A stretch of 64,000 bases of DNA from Hippopus hippopus (taxonomy: Eukaryota > Mollusca > Bivalvia > Cardiida > Cardiidae), in contig OX328105.1 of the NCBI GenBank assembly GCA_946811185.2, positions 37,388,974-37,452,973 of the forward strand, given 5' to 3'. Both the position numbers and the translations under genes were made by a program. Under the pieces are notes generated by a model. The model was not told the DNA's origin and did no database searches. It worked only from the letters and a program-made list of their open reading frames with translations. Below, piece by piece: positions 23,801 through 38,800 of this stretch. Within the stretch, counting starts at the first letter, position 1, and every line of letters begins with the position of its first letter.

Positions 23801-26800
23801 TTTGCATGTACACCTGGCCTCTTTGTTTTTGGTCCATAATGAAATTTTACATTAAGCCTCTTTTTCCATAACATTGGATGTCATTAACTAAAAACAATAA
23901 CGATTGTCTGTGGTTTATGATTAATAATATTGATCTAGATATGACGTATCATAAAATTTTGTCCAATAGTTAAAGAGATATTAGTCCATAATGGAAATAT
24001 ACATCAAGCTCCCTTTTTCCATGACACCACATTAAAGGGGAAAAAAAATATCGGGAAACTATCATAGGGAACATATGAAGTTTTATCAATTTCAGTCAAG
24101 GATTTCAGAAGATATTTGTCCTGGCGGACAAAAGGACGTACGTACGGACGGACGGACAAACGGAAAGACAACGCAAAAACTATATTCCCCGCCTTTGGCC
24201 AGGAATAAAAGTTTGATGACGTCAATTCTGATGTAATAAAAATAGACAGCGTTGCTTATTACAGAACGACTATCCCCGTATGTCAACGCCCAAAACTGCA
24301 CCTGACTGTAACGGAACAGTTTTTCGATTGCAAAGATAAGTATATTTTCTAGATGTGTTTTACAAGAAATCGTGATTTACGGAATAAAACTTAATAGGCT
24401 CCTATAACGGGGCCTCAGTAGGTTTTTTCCAGTAAATAATAATTTCTTGTAAAATACTGATAAATACAAGTAGAAAGATATTTTTCTTCGCAATCTTATA
24501 GCTGTGTGCTTATATTCAATAAAAAGGTGCAATTGTTGACGTTTAATGACCGGGATGGTTGTTTTGCAACCGGTAAAGTTCTCCGTCTATTTTCATTGCA
24601 TCAGATATGACGTCATCGTGCTAATTTGAATATGAATCCTCGTAATTGACGCGTCTTACTGTTCATGTGACATTTCGGTGCGGTCTCATCTAATTCGGCA
24701 AATTAAGAGTGATCTGTTGATCAAGTCCTTCGGCTGTATCACGTGGCTTGATATGCACCTACACCTCCCGTTACAAGTCGGCCGATTCCGTAACTACACC
24801 TATCCTCGTCCATATCAAGGAGGTTTCCATTTTTAAACATGAAGACGCCCATGAAAATCGATTAGCAACGAAATTTACAACCACGGTGAATTTATCTACA
24901 TCTATCAATCTGTCGGTGAAAATTTCCAACGGAATTTATCTACCACGTTAAAAATTCAATGTACAAACTGTTTGTCAACGGAAATGTATTTTGAAAGATA
25001 TCACGGTGAATTTATCCACATCTATCGATCTGTCGGTGAAAATTTCCAACGGAATTTATCTACCACGTTAAAAATTCAATGTACAAACTGTTTGTCAACG
25101 GAAATGTATTTTGAAAGATTTTGAAGCATGTTTTCTTTTCTAAGTGAGTCCTTAAAGTTCTACAAGTGTTAAAAAGGCGTATTTCCAGCGAAGAAATGTA
25201 CCGTGTAGGTACATATCAAGCTACGTGATACAGCCGAGGGACTTGATCAACACATCACCCGAGGTTTGCCGAATCGCTACTACATCGCTACTAAGATTGA
25301 TATTAGTCCTCAAATTAGCGTCTGTCAAATTTCTTTTCTCTACTTAGAATGCCCATATTTTCATCCATACCATATATTTGGCCTCTTAACTCTTCAGTGA
25401 ATTTTTCGATTTCTCTTTTTACCCCTTCATCTATTTCCCATGAAAGCGGAAATCATCACGATTAACAAATTCTCGAATCATACCTAGAGTCGATAGTAAT
25501 ACATACATAATATTGACCTTCAGACAGTTTTGTGTAGTATACTCGTATAATTGTCAATTACTGTTTGGTCTCCGTGCACAGAGTAATACATGAATATGCA
25601 AAGTAGATTAGTTAAAAATGCCAAGTGCTTAGATTCTTTATTGAAGCCATTCACTGTTATGACAACACGCGTTTATTTTGTCACATAATGCATTATAATA
25701 ACGTTAAGACTCGCATTCATGTTCTTTTTTAATGTTTAAAATTCAGTTTTACTAGAAATCTAACAGAGTCTTTAATGGCAGTTTTATGCAAAGTAGTAGA
25801 CGGTGTATCTCCAAGATCAGACTGCACCTTCATTGGAGTTTGATCTTGATCTATGCCGTACTCAAAATCCCTTGTGTGACTTGGTGACAAGGTAAAGCTA
25901 TTGGAGTCTCCATTTTCTCCTTTTCGCACAATGTTTTCTACTCTTTCAAACACAAATTGTCATGTCATTTTTATTTTTACCTTTTCGTCTACAATTGCCT
26001 TTAGTATGGAAAAGTCTGGTAAAAACTTAATCCTTTGACAAGCAATCCTGACTGCTAATGACTCTGAGAAAGGAAGTTTTGAAAACATTGTGGAAAAAGG
26101 ATAAAATGCTGGTAACCAGCATTATCTCCTATTCGTATAAGAGTCTAATAATTTCTAACCCATACACACTAAATCTTTTGGGTAACATTCAGTTTGTAAA
26201 CCATATTGAACAATTCATTCAATATGGTCGAGTCAAAAATTTTCGTCCAATAACTATTCAACCAGGGTCCGTATTCATCAACAATTCTAAAGAACATTCT
26301 TAGACTTCTTCTCAAGAATTTTCTAAATTTGAAAGTTGCACAACTTCTGATTGGCTAAACCAAATGGTTTAGCTACTCAGAAATTGTGTTGCTTTCTTAA
26401 CCCTTAGGCTGCTAAGCGCGACTCACTGACCTTTGGCGGACAGAGTAGATCAAGATCAGACTGCACAGAACGTGCAGTCTGATCTTGGATCTACACTGTC
26501 CGATAAGGAGATATTATTCCCCAAAACATAACTTTGAAATAACGGTATTTGGGTTTTTACTTTCGAATTGAAAATTCATTTTAGTTATTTATAAGGATAA
26601 GGGTTAAATCTAAAATTAGCCCAAGAAAGTTTTTAAAACTGGTCGGTAAATACGGACCACGCAGGTTATCCTGTCGTCATACGATCGTAAATGTCATTTT
26701 ATTTCTCAGAAAAAAAATATATTGCAATGTCGGGCTGAGTAGAAGGGAGTAGTCACATCCTCATGAACCTAACCAGTTTTTATGACTTATCTATCATCAT

Positions 26801-29800
26801 TATCATGAAGACAAATGACAGGTTTTCCCCTACTTTAATTGTCATTTAACCACACATTCTCTTTATCTGCAGTAAAATTTGGACAAGTCAAGCTTTCAGT
26901 ATTACTTAGCTCGTCAAACTGGGGCCCCTATTCATAACCATTCTTCATAACATTCGTACAATTATCAAAAATTTGCAACATTTCAAAGTTACGGACTTTC
27001 TCATGGGCTAACCCATATGGTTCAGCCAATCAAAAAATGCTTTACTTTCTATATCTAGAGTAAAACTAAGAATTTGATTTAGAATGGATCTTGAACACGG
27101 GAGTTGTATCTAGAGACCTCCAAAGGGAAGTAATAAAAGTGGCCTCTTACTGCAGACTTGTGGGAATGTTAAGAGATCAACAATACAGGTCGAATAAAAG
27201 GGATTGTACGTATTTATGTAGTACGATGACGTTATATCTGATATCATGAAGATAGTCAGAGCTACCGATTGTACAGTGACCAATCTTCTGTATAAAATGT
27301 TTCCTAGCCGAATTTTTATATACTAGAGATTTCAAAGGAGACGGATAGGAAAAGGGCACATTTGAATCAACAACAGTGCAGTATGCAAAAACTTGAAGAA
27401 AACTCCTAAAGATAAAATATGATTAATTGTTAAAATCAAAACACTTTCACTATTTAATTAACCAAAAGGGACTTTGTAACGAATGGGTAAAGGTCAGAGC
27501 GATTTTATTTATCTTTTACCCATCGGACAAATCTCACATCATCGGAAAGTTCAGATTTCAGTCAAATTCTGATCTTTAATTCACACTGCCCGCAATCTTT
27601 AAGCGCATTGAGTTCCGCCTAAAGGTTAAAAATTGTCACTATTTTGCTGAAAAAGACATCCATTTTGGTGACAATATAAATCTGTCAGAAAATTTCACCA
27701 GTTCTTTTAACTTAATACAATATTAATTATAGTAATATTAGCGCAACATTTCGTAGACCTTTTGCTGACAATGTACATCCAAGATCACACTGCACGTTCT
27801 GTGCACTCTGATCTTGGATCTACGCTGTCCGATATGGTGAATTCCCTAAGGTGTTAACCGCTTTGAGATCGCAGTACTTTGATCTGAACTAATGGCTAGA
27901 AATATTCATTGAATTCATTTACCATCCTATAGAGTTAACAAAATTGTAACATTAGGAATTAGAGACATGTTTCTTTTGGTCCTGTAAGAACAAATAGCTC
28001 GTTAAAAGAAAATATAACCACATTTATTATCACACTTTATTAAGACATTTCAGATGAGAAAAGATAAAATTCATAACAAACTTCACCACTAGGTGGCTAA
28101 ATGCAGCTCAGTATATCGTACCTCAAGATCAGACTGCACAGAACTCGTGGTCTCATCTTGAATCTACTCTCCCCATTACAGTCTGAAATCGAGAGATTTT
28201 TTACCCAATAAAAGTAATGAATTTTGAAATTGCGACATCCATGTTTCTACTGCTGTCCAGAAATTTTCATTTTAGCCTATTTTACAATCTGGGGGTAAAT
28301 TGCCCTTAAGTTCTGGTTTTTCCATCTTATTTTCAAAATTATGAGAATAACCCTTACTTCCATTTCTCTAATATAACATTGGTCTGGATGTTTGCTCGTT
28401 TTCAAAATGCCACTGAATAGTTAGTACGAATAACTAGAATTTGTTTATTAATATGTTTTTGTTTACATCTGTTATTTCCCCGCAAGCACTGTTCTTTTAA
28501 CAGCACGTTCTCTTTTTCTCCAAGATGTGGACAAAAGAGTCTGAAAAAAAACTTTTTATTGTTACATGTTAAACGATCTAAAAAATGAAATTTCAAATTA
28601 AGCGAAATACCAGTAAACTATGCAATATATAAGTAGGCCTTCTAAAAAGTTGATTCCGTTATTAATGGTATTTTTCATGTCATTCCACGTTTTAAAGCTA
28701 CCATCTTCATTTAACATGTCCTTAACATACCTTATTCCACCATTGTACAGGACGTGATTAAAAAAGTGCTTACAGCCAATCATTAAGTTTTCATTATAGA
28801 ATAGAGGCATATTGATTAGTTCTATCCAATTTGTAAAGTTACATTTTTTACATATACGTCATAAGTGAGTTTAAAACGTTTTTCCAGAATTAATTTTTAT
28901 TATTTTGCAGGGCTGTTCACAATACTTTCTGCCAGAATTGAATAGTTTATTAATATCGAAAATATTGTTGGTAAACTCGAAGCAGTCCTTGTTACCATCG
29001 GAAATGAGTTTTTTTATCCATTTAATTTTCATATTCAGGTTGTGATTAAATAAGTCAATCATCTTTAAGCCGCCTTCTTCATAATCTTTAATTAGCACTT
29101 TTTGTTTAATTTTATTACACGTTCCGTCCCATACAAAGTTATATAACATGCCACTTAATTTTTTAAATAGTCATTTGATAGAGACGGAATACTTATGAGT
29201 AAGTGAGTTAAGATGGGTACTAGAATGCTTTTTACTACAGCTATTTTTTCAAAAGGTGTTAATTTTCTTTTTTTCCAATATCGTATATAGTTACTCGTGC
29301 ATTGTACTTTTGATTCAAAGTTTAATTTTACCATTTCTGTTAGATCAACGTGAAATAAAATACCGAGTAACTTGAACTGGGTTTCTCCCCATGATAATTT
29401 CCATTTAGTTTTTATTGAGCGAGTACTATACTTCATAGTACTATTCCAGATCAGTTTTGTTTTGTCAAAGTCAATTTTAAGGCCTGAAATGTGTGAAAAA
29501 TTTTGTAATAAATCTAAAGTACTGTTCAGCGTCTTTTGTGAGCCGTCTAGGAAGAGTGTCGTATCGTCAGCGAATTGTGAGATTAAGTATTCTTTATTTT
29601 GTATTTGTATACCTTTGATATTTTCATTATTTTTTAATTTGATATTTAGAATTTCCGTGCATAGAATAAATAGATCCGCGGAAATTGGATACCTTGACGA
29701 CAGCCTTTCTTTACGGTGAAATATTCTGACAAAAAGCCATTTAATTGTACACAAACGTCGGTATTATATAAAAATAATTTAATCCATCTTTTAAAAATTT

Positions 29801-32800
29801 CGCCGAAGTTAAAAAACTCTAGTGTCTTTTCTATGAACTTGAAAGAAATTGAATCAAAGGCTTTTTCAAAATCTATCAACATTAAAAGACCAGGTTTATT
29901 TCTTTCATCACAGTATTGCATAATATCGTACACTAATCTAGTATTCTCGCCTATAAATCTATCTTTCAGAAAGCCAGTTTGTTCTTTTGATATGATATGA
30001 TTTAAAACTGACTTTAATCTATTAGCAATACTGCCTGAAGCAAGTTTGTATAATACGTTTAAGAGAGTAATGGGTCTCAGATTTTTTTAAAAACCGTTTT
30101 GGTTTATTTTCTTTAGGTATACATATGATTGTTCCTAATTTTATATTTTTAGAAAAAGAGTTATAAAAAAAAGCATGATTTAAAGCTCTTGCAACAAATT
30201 TTCCTATTTTACCCCAAAATACCTTATAAAAATTTGTCGTAAAACCATCAATGCCAGGGCTTTTATCATTTTTCATATTTTTCATAGTATGTGCTACTTC
30301 GTGATATTGTAATAAGCCTTCAATGCTATCTTTTTTAGCTTCGTTTAGTTTAATTGTGTTACAATTCACTAAGTCATTTTGTAGATTAAAATCATTATCA
30401 CAAGCTTGTTCAGTGTATAAATGTTAGTAATATGCTTTTAATTCTTTAAGTATTTCACTTTGGTCAAAAATGTGGGAACCGACTTCTTTTTCTAAGAGAG
30501 GGATTGACTTCGATGTAATACGTTGTTTTTCTAAGTTGAAAAATATTTGGTAATATTAAAGCCTTACAACTTAATTTGGGAATACAGAAGGAAGCCCATA
30601 AGTTTTTCTGTATTTTTATTGTTATTTGGGAATGAACTTATATTGCAAGAAAACCAGACTTGATTTTCATGTAGGTCTGATTGAATATTTAAGAAAGAGT
30701 CATGTCGAGTAAATTTATAACACTAACTCAGTATTGTTAGAAAATTTCCAAAAATAATATCCAATCTAATAATTACTGATCATCTTCATGGTAAATAGTT
30801 TAGATACGTTCTAACTTGAAGCCGCTTTCGAGCGGCTTCCAATGAAAGAATAACAAGTTGTCAAATAATATTATTTTCTCTAAGAAAGGTTTTAATCGCT
30901 ACCTTTATTGAAGGCCGTGTTTTGATAACTAAGTTTCGTGTCATATTTTTGATTGACTTGAAAAGCTTTCAACCAACTTTCAGAATATCGCCGACATAAT
31001 GGATTCCAGCTGGAAACCTTCTTTAACTAAGTGACCCTTCGATCCGATTAAAATTTGATGCTTGTGAAATATTGGATATTTCGAATTATTCTCCTATGGC
31101 AAAACATGTTTAAGGACTACTTTTCAAAGAGCTACCAGCTTATTTTTTCAAAATTTAATGACAATGCTTCTTGACATCAGCTGTAAATAACCGTTTTCAC
31201 AACATTTTACTCTCTGAACATCTATTATTATGTGTGTTTTCGGCCTAATGATGCAACGCTAATTGACTGTAGCGACGTGGATTTTTTACCTTATTATGTA
31301 ACCCTTTTGAGCATGTTTTTCCTTCTTTGAACCTATGACAGCGTGGCTGTCGGAGTTCCATTGCTGCAGCCTCCAATGTTAGAGGCATTTCGGTCCAAGC
31401 CCAGCATTCTTTTCAAACTCATACGGAATGCATTAGACACGAATGCATACATCACTGGGTTTATACTGTGATTGAAAAGCACCAGTATACGAGAAATAGG
31501 TCTCATGTGAAGAGCTATGGCGGGGGATCCGTAAACGTTGATTCCTAGACTCTGCAGAAATCCATCAAGAACGAATGGAAATGGCAAAAATGTCGCGATG
31601 AATATCACCAGTAATACCATTCTGGACATCGCTTGAACTCGTCGCTTTGCTTGCTCGTTCATGGTTACAGTAATCGTCTGTCCAATTTTGTAGATCTTGA
31701 CTAGGTGGAGCGTAGTAGTTGTCACGACTGGTATCAGATACACTGTCGTCCATAGTACAAGATGGAACTCTTGAGATGATTGTCGTGGAATGTCGATAAG
31801 TAAACCAAGGAGACCGATGGCAAAGGAACTTAGAAAGGCAAGCACCCAGACCAGTCCCGACAGTAGGAGTACCCTTCGTGTGCTCAAGTAAACACTAGCC
31901 TTCAAGGGATATATAAGAATAACATAACGCACAACTGCCAACAAGGTCACGTGACCATTGGCTGTAAACCAGACAACTACTTTCATAGCCATGTAGGTTT
32001 TTTGGCGTAATCTACTTGGATAGTTACACGTAATTGTCAAAATCACTGCCTCAAACGACAAAACAAGGTCGACGATCAGAAAGCATATGTCGGCTGCGGC
32101 ACATACGGCGATGGACACAAAGGTTGGGTTTCTAAGCTTCCTGTCCCGGGCAACACGAAATATAACGATGGCATTGGCTATGATTCCAATCGTAAAAATG
32201 CATTGAATAGCGTGGTAGATGCAACTTTTGTCGCAATAGCCGCAGGGGTAAGACATTCGTGCGGCTCCCTCCGGTAACCCCGATTTGTTCAAGCTGCAAG
32301 CTTCTTGAGAGCAAGATCCGTTGTTTGAGACTGTGGTTGAATCGTTCAATGACAATGACTGATTCATTGACATTTTTATTTTTCTGCTGTTGTTGGGTTT
32401 TTCAATCACACTGGTTACTGATATCCAAAAAAGTCAAGAAAAAAAAATATATATAATGGAATCGAATCCTTATCAGTTTTCTTCAGTTGTAAACGTATTA
32501 TATCAATATTTCAACATTATCTTAGCTAAAGCCAGCTTCACTTAGTTGAAAACGTTTCTACGGCTTATGTGCACGAAAAATGCTGCAGAAGGTTTAAGAA
32601 ATGTGTGGTTTGAAACCTTCGCATTCAATGTGCTCTGTAATGAATGGTGTGCCTGTAATGTAAAATACAGCGATTTGATAGGCTATCAAACAGACGATAA
32701 GAACCTTATTTTACGTAAACAAGGGTAGTGATTATTTTCTGAAAAATCCGTTTGTCTATTTCCTTTGATAATAGACAGAGACTAATCAAAACAACATCAA

Positions 32801-35800
32801 AGACTCACCTTTATATTCTAACTCGTTCAAATGATCCAAGCTCTGTGAAAAGGATATCATTAACGCAATGTGCACAATTTACTTGTTTTATTTTGAACAA
32901 TAGAGATCAAGATCAGACATTAAACAACGTGCAGTCTGATCTTGATCTACAATATTCTTGTAAACTTGTATAGTACTTTGTGTACTATTCAAACGGCCTG
33001 AATAATCTTACAAAATTAAATATTATTCACTTAGAGTTCAAAAGGTTATCTGCGTATGGTTTTTACTGTTTTGGCTAATTTTGGTTATAATGTTAACTTT
33101 CGCAAGACTCAAAAAAATGGGAAACCATAATAAAACATGATAAATCAAAATACCATTTTGACAATAAGTTAAATAACACGAGAAAGAAACAATTGCTTTG
33201 AACGAGAACTGCTCCTCCCCAAAATCATTTTCAAACGTCGTCTACCTTTGGGGTGTATAAGAATGAATCTCTATGGAGTTCATTTTATAATATAATAATT
33301 GAGCGACTGGACTTTTTCCATAAATGAACCATCCTTATGGCCTCAAATTAGTGTCTGTTGTGGAATTGATGGCTATGTGTTCTTTTTTATTATTTTAATT
33401 AGTGCTTACGCCACTAAGCGCTAGTCATGGCGCATGGGCAAACAGCGGAGATAAAATATCTGACTGCATAAGACGCGCTGTCTGATGTTCGATATACCCC
33501 GTTAAAAATTAAAGGATGGCTATTCAGATTTTTATAATCTTATTATACACTTAAAGTGATTATTTCTTTTCCGCGGTACGCAGTATAGCGGAAAAGTTTT
33601 GTCTTCTTGATATGCACCTGCAACAAAGTTTGTTCTGACACGTTTACGAAGGATTGACCAATCAAATGAGAGCACAAATAAAGTATGGGTAGATAGATCG
33701 AGAAGAAGTCAGTTCTAGCGAGTACGCCGTTACGACAGGGTTACTTCGTTCAGCTATGTAATAATATTATTTCTATTATGGTAGTTCTTACGAAATCCCA
33801 CGTACGCCACGGAGCCAACCGTTTGACTGTTCTGGGATACAGCTTTTTCAGAGTAACTTCTCTGTTTTTTGGCTGGACGTCGCGGTTTTGGCCATGACGT
33901 GGATGATATCTTTTTGTTTTAATAGATTTAAATTCATGTTTCTGTTAGATTGTAAGGTTGAGTCAACAATTAAATCCATAGCATATGCGTCTCGCTATCG
34001 GAGCAGTTCTAGCTTATGCGTCTCGCTATCGGCCAAAGAAATAGAGTCTTTTGCTCTTTATTTATGGTGAAATGTGTGAGTGAGTAAAGAGAAGACTCAT
34101 CATTTTATCCCCCCCCCCAAAAAAACACTTTTTTTTTTTGGGGGGGGGGGGGGTTATATAGGTATATAGGAGTCACCATGTCGGCCTCTTGTTCTATCGG
34201 TCGGTCGGTCTGTGGCATTTTTGTCCGAGATATTTCTGAGTGATTACAGGACGGATTTCAGTCAAACTTCAAAGCAAGTTTAAATACAAAGCAAAAATGT
34301 GCATTTCATAATTTGGTTATGGTTGAATGATTTTCCAATGAGTTATGGCTCTTTGATGAATTGTTTGTCCGAGTTATTTCTCAACAACTACTACATGGAT
34401 TTCAATCAAACCTAATAGGCAAACAGGAAACACATATGTGCTCATTATACTATCATTATAGTTGGATGGCTTTCTCCTCAGTTATGGCCCATTGTTGTAT
34501 TTATCGATTTATAGATCTCCTTACTATTTCTCAAATTTTCCTGGAAAGATTTCGGTCAAATTTTAAACAGCGAACACAGATTTGCTCATCGTAATGTCAC
34601 TATGTTTGAATGATTTTCTACTGAGTCATGGAATATTTTTTTACTTAGCCATGTTTCTTGCAGAATTTCTCAATAGTTCATTCTTTAAATACATATAAGG
34701 CCATATAAATGTATGTTGTTGCTATCTAATTTTTATTTGTTTACGATGCTGTTGCTGAATTGATGAACATAAATAATTAACGCCTTATTAATTATTTGAC
34801 CATTTTGGTATCTTGCAGACGAAAACTTTGAAAAACTTTTTTTTTTCTTCTTCTTCTTCTTTTTAAAAATATGCATTTGTTTTTTTTTTCTGTACTGGTA
34901 AAGTAAGTATCGTTTCAAAAGGGTTAATAGAATTTATCAAGAGTGCACTGCGTCATGAGGGGAATGGAAGAGGAGCCCATGCCAGGTTGCTTTTCCAAGT
35001 TCCCTTTTTTCAGTATTGATTAAACTTTTGTGTGGAATCTCATTAACTATGAACCAATCAATTTCACTTTTTCGGTCACATGGGTTGGTCAAACTAATAA
35101 GAACTTTCTTTTGTCCGTTCTTTGTCTACAGTTCGTAGAAAGCGGACTCAGAAATTTTTTCACCTATCTCCTATACCCCTCCATCACACCTTTTTATTGT
35201 TATTTGTTACATTGGCCTATTTACTTTTGTATTTTCTGGCCAACACAATTTTACACATTTTCATGTTAAATTGTTAAAATCTTTCCAACTAGCTATGTAC
35301 ATGTACCTTTTATCTATGTTGAATATTTACTTGATGTATACTGGTCAGTCACGTTTTGATGATAGTATAACATGCCTTCTTCTATGGTCACATTTTACGT
35401 ATGTTAAGCGGCGGCTTTATCTGTTGCCCAGATAACCATGTCAGTATTTGATGTCTACCTAGTCATATTACTATTATGTGATTATTAATGGCATATACCT
35501 AATCATATTTTTATATTTTTTAGTATTGATCTCTGGCACTGAATAAAATGTCCTTTTTCAGTACAATGGTGCATTGTGTTTCTCATTTACTGCCATACAA
35601 GTCTGCCTGTCTTTGGATCTATATTCAGTTATTCACAGTATGTACCTGAACGATCCATAAATATTTTTAGCATCTGTACCAAGAAATTGTTGTACACTTC
35701 GATGTAGAAAAGATACCCTCGAAACTAAGCAAAAGAGATCATTACCTTGGAACAATGGAAATGTCTAAGGGTGCAATTTTTTTTAAGTATGAAAACGTAC

Positions 35801-38800
35801 AGTGTATAATAAAGATCAAACCTTCAACAGACATTGAAAGTGGTATCTGATCTACGATCTTCACGGCTATACTATAGGCTTATCCTCTATGAAAAAGCTT
35901 GGTACATGCAATATCTTGGTCTCTTTAAGTGAATGAAATTGTTGTTCGCCGGTGGTGAAAGGGTTAGGTTTAATTACAAGCCTAAAAGTTGCAAAATGTT
36001 CAAGTTTGCTAAACATTCAGTTTAATATTTTTTTAATCATGAGCTGAAAAGTTTCCATCATTTTACAAATATATCTCTATGATAGAATAGAGCAAATCAA
36101 GCATATAGATACATGTAGAGTGCTTACCTCCCCTAATAAGGGTGTATGCCCAATACTGCCAAGACCATGTTATCAGCAAAGATAGAAAATTGCGTCTGTT
36201 GATAAGTAATTACAATTCCTTTGCTTTTCATTGATGAATCATGTGAGCACTTGGTTTCTTACAATTCCTTTGTTTTTCATTGATTAACTAAGTCATGTGA
36301 CCGCTTGATTTCCCGTGCTAAGTTAAAAGAGGAAATCACTTGACTTACTGCAAACAAATCTATTCTTTATTTTAGACCGTGCAAGTATCACAATGGACTA
36401 ATACAGAGCTGAGACGATAATAGGGATATTGTTAATGTTTGCCGCTGTCGTTTGCATTCTAATTCCACTGTGTCGTCAAAATCTACTAAACAGCAGTAGT
36501 AAACCTTTTATAGTTTTACTTATCAGAAAATGTCACATATATTTTAGATTCTATTGCTGTCGACTGGCAAACATTTTTTAACCATTCCGTCAAACTACTA
36601 ATTTGTAAAGGACATTTGAAAAAAGCGAGGTCCTACGTGGCTCAGTTGTAAGGTGTAGGGTTTTTATCCTATAAATAATTCAAACAACTACGATTTGATT
36701 TGTGATTTCAAACCAGTGTAGTTATTCAATATCGACTGATTACAGTGCTGACGGCACTTTGATTTTTTTTCGCAATCGATAGCGTGACGACTTGCTGTTT
36801 TATTACTGATAAGCCCGTTACTATCTGAAACAAATATGTAGGAGCCAACTCGAAGAATACCCTTAAAAGATACAAATTATGAAAGTGGATTAATGTCAAA
36901 TACTCGATAGAATACAATAGAAAACATTTTGAAATTGGATAAAATTCTCATCGCAAACAACATCTCCCTGAGTCATGATGCTTTTAGAAGCGTTCTGCTG
37001 CAAGAACGAAAACGGGAATTTGAATTATTTAAAAGATTATGCAAACAAAAGTTTTCTCGGTCAAATTATTTTCAAACTCAATGTAATTGTTTGTTTTACC
37101 TTGATTTATAATTTACCAAAATTTACAATGATGTTTTTCAAAGTCGGCGGCTGCAAATTTGCTTCATGAGATAATGAACGTAAAGAATATGACAAAGTGG
37201 ATCCTATTTTGCGGTTATGTAACCCTTCACCACACTATACACCACACTATCCCACACTATATACCACACTATACACCACACTATACACCACACTGTCCCA
37301 CACTATACACCACACTATACACCACACTATCCCACACTATCTCGCACTATACACCACACTATACACCACACTATCCCACACTATCTCAAGTTTTAACGAC
37401 CTCGAGGTAGAAGCCTGTAACTCTTTACCAAACGACAAAATTTTAGACTGGTTCAAATTGAAATGAATTGCAGAGGACAAATTAAAGATTGCTCAAATGG
37501 CAGAATTTGTCCTTGATAGAGTAGAAAACATTGTGGGAAAAGGAGAAAAAGCTGGTTACCAGCATTTTCTCCTTTTCCCACAATGTTTCAAAAAGCTTCT
37601 CTCCAAGGGTCGTTAAAACCTGGGATTGTTTGGTAAAGGTTAAAAGACAATGTGAAAAAAAAAGAAGAAAATGCTGTTAACCAGCATTTTCTTGTTTTTC
37701 CACAATGTTTTCTACCCTTTCAATCGCAAATTCCAACATTAAACGCCACACGAGATTTTCAGTCTGCAAATACTTCCAAATCGGACAAGTCCGAAATTTT
37801 GTCTTCTGGTAAAGAGTCAAATGGACGATATATTACCAGAAAAACAATCAATCAACCGCAAAAACTTTAATTGTGAAATACCGCTGTAATAGGTCTCATA
37901 GGTTAGTTTTCGTTTAACAGTGTTTACTTTTCATCTGGATGTCGCGTCATGAGGGGTCTACTTGATTCGCCTCATTACGATAAGCCCTTTTAGCGCCATA
38001 GGTGAAAAAGGGGCTTTTTGCGAACAGCACAAATATAGGTCAGACTCCACGGTCTATTCTCTGACCCTGGTCCGTATTCACCATCTATTCTTTATTTCTT
38101 TCTACGTCTAGTTCTAGATATAGAAAGTAAAACAACTTTTGATCGAACCAAATAGAAGTTGTGATACTTTCAAATTAAATAAAGAAGTCTTGAGAATAAG
38201 ACAAAGAATGTTTTTTTCAGAATGGTTGGTGAATACGGACTCTGTATTGCTTAAATTAGACTTTGATCAATGGCCTCACCACTTGAAAGTGGATTGGTAA
38301 TGCTTTTGATTTTAAGGAACTTAAAAAGCCTCTATCATTGAAGACTCTGAAGTATTTTTAAAGATACACCTATACTCATTTTTCAGCAGGTTTTGAGCCA
38401 GTTTTTAACCCATTTCATCCTTATTTTATGAAATTAAAATTCTTCTTGTGTCTTCATCCCAAATGTTGCCCCTGACAGGACAGATCATTAAGTTACGCCG
38501 GATAGAAAATGCATTTCATGGTTTGGAGGCCTTCCAAGTTATAGCTGTTGTCGTTTCCAGTTTTAAATGAGGTCAAATACCTCGAGTTTCTTTCTCCCGT
38601 ACCCATATTTATCGATTATTTACCGATGTTTTCACAGCTGACCAACATCTGAAGAACTATACACACAAGTTTTAACTGCATTATTTCTCCCTGGCAGTAG
38701 GGATGTATCTTTAAAAGAGAAGATGAACTATAGCCATATGAATTCATAACTTATTTGATGCATGCATCTATCAGATTGTGCCGTCTGACCTTAGTTCTAC

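Larger units (their letters stand above)
32460..37215. other. ZIP intron 1: no gene seen upstream of the GPCR
   Basis: C-family fragments at 32880-32960 and 33430-33510 and a possible old repeat at 34160-34640 (repeated 'tttcagtcaaa', 'gttatggc' phrases). Otherwise AT-rich without coding signal. GPCR promoter elements could lie in 32460-33000 but none is clear. Confidence 0.45.

Noticed and set aside
37159..37466. Open frames rich in His-Tyr-Thr-Pro
   Set aside because: Translation of the minisatellite.
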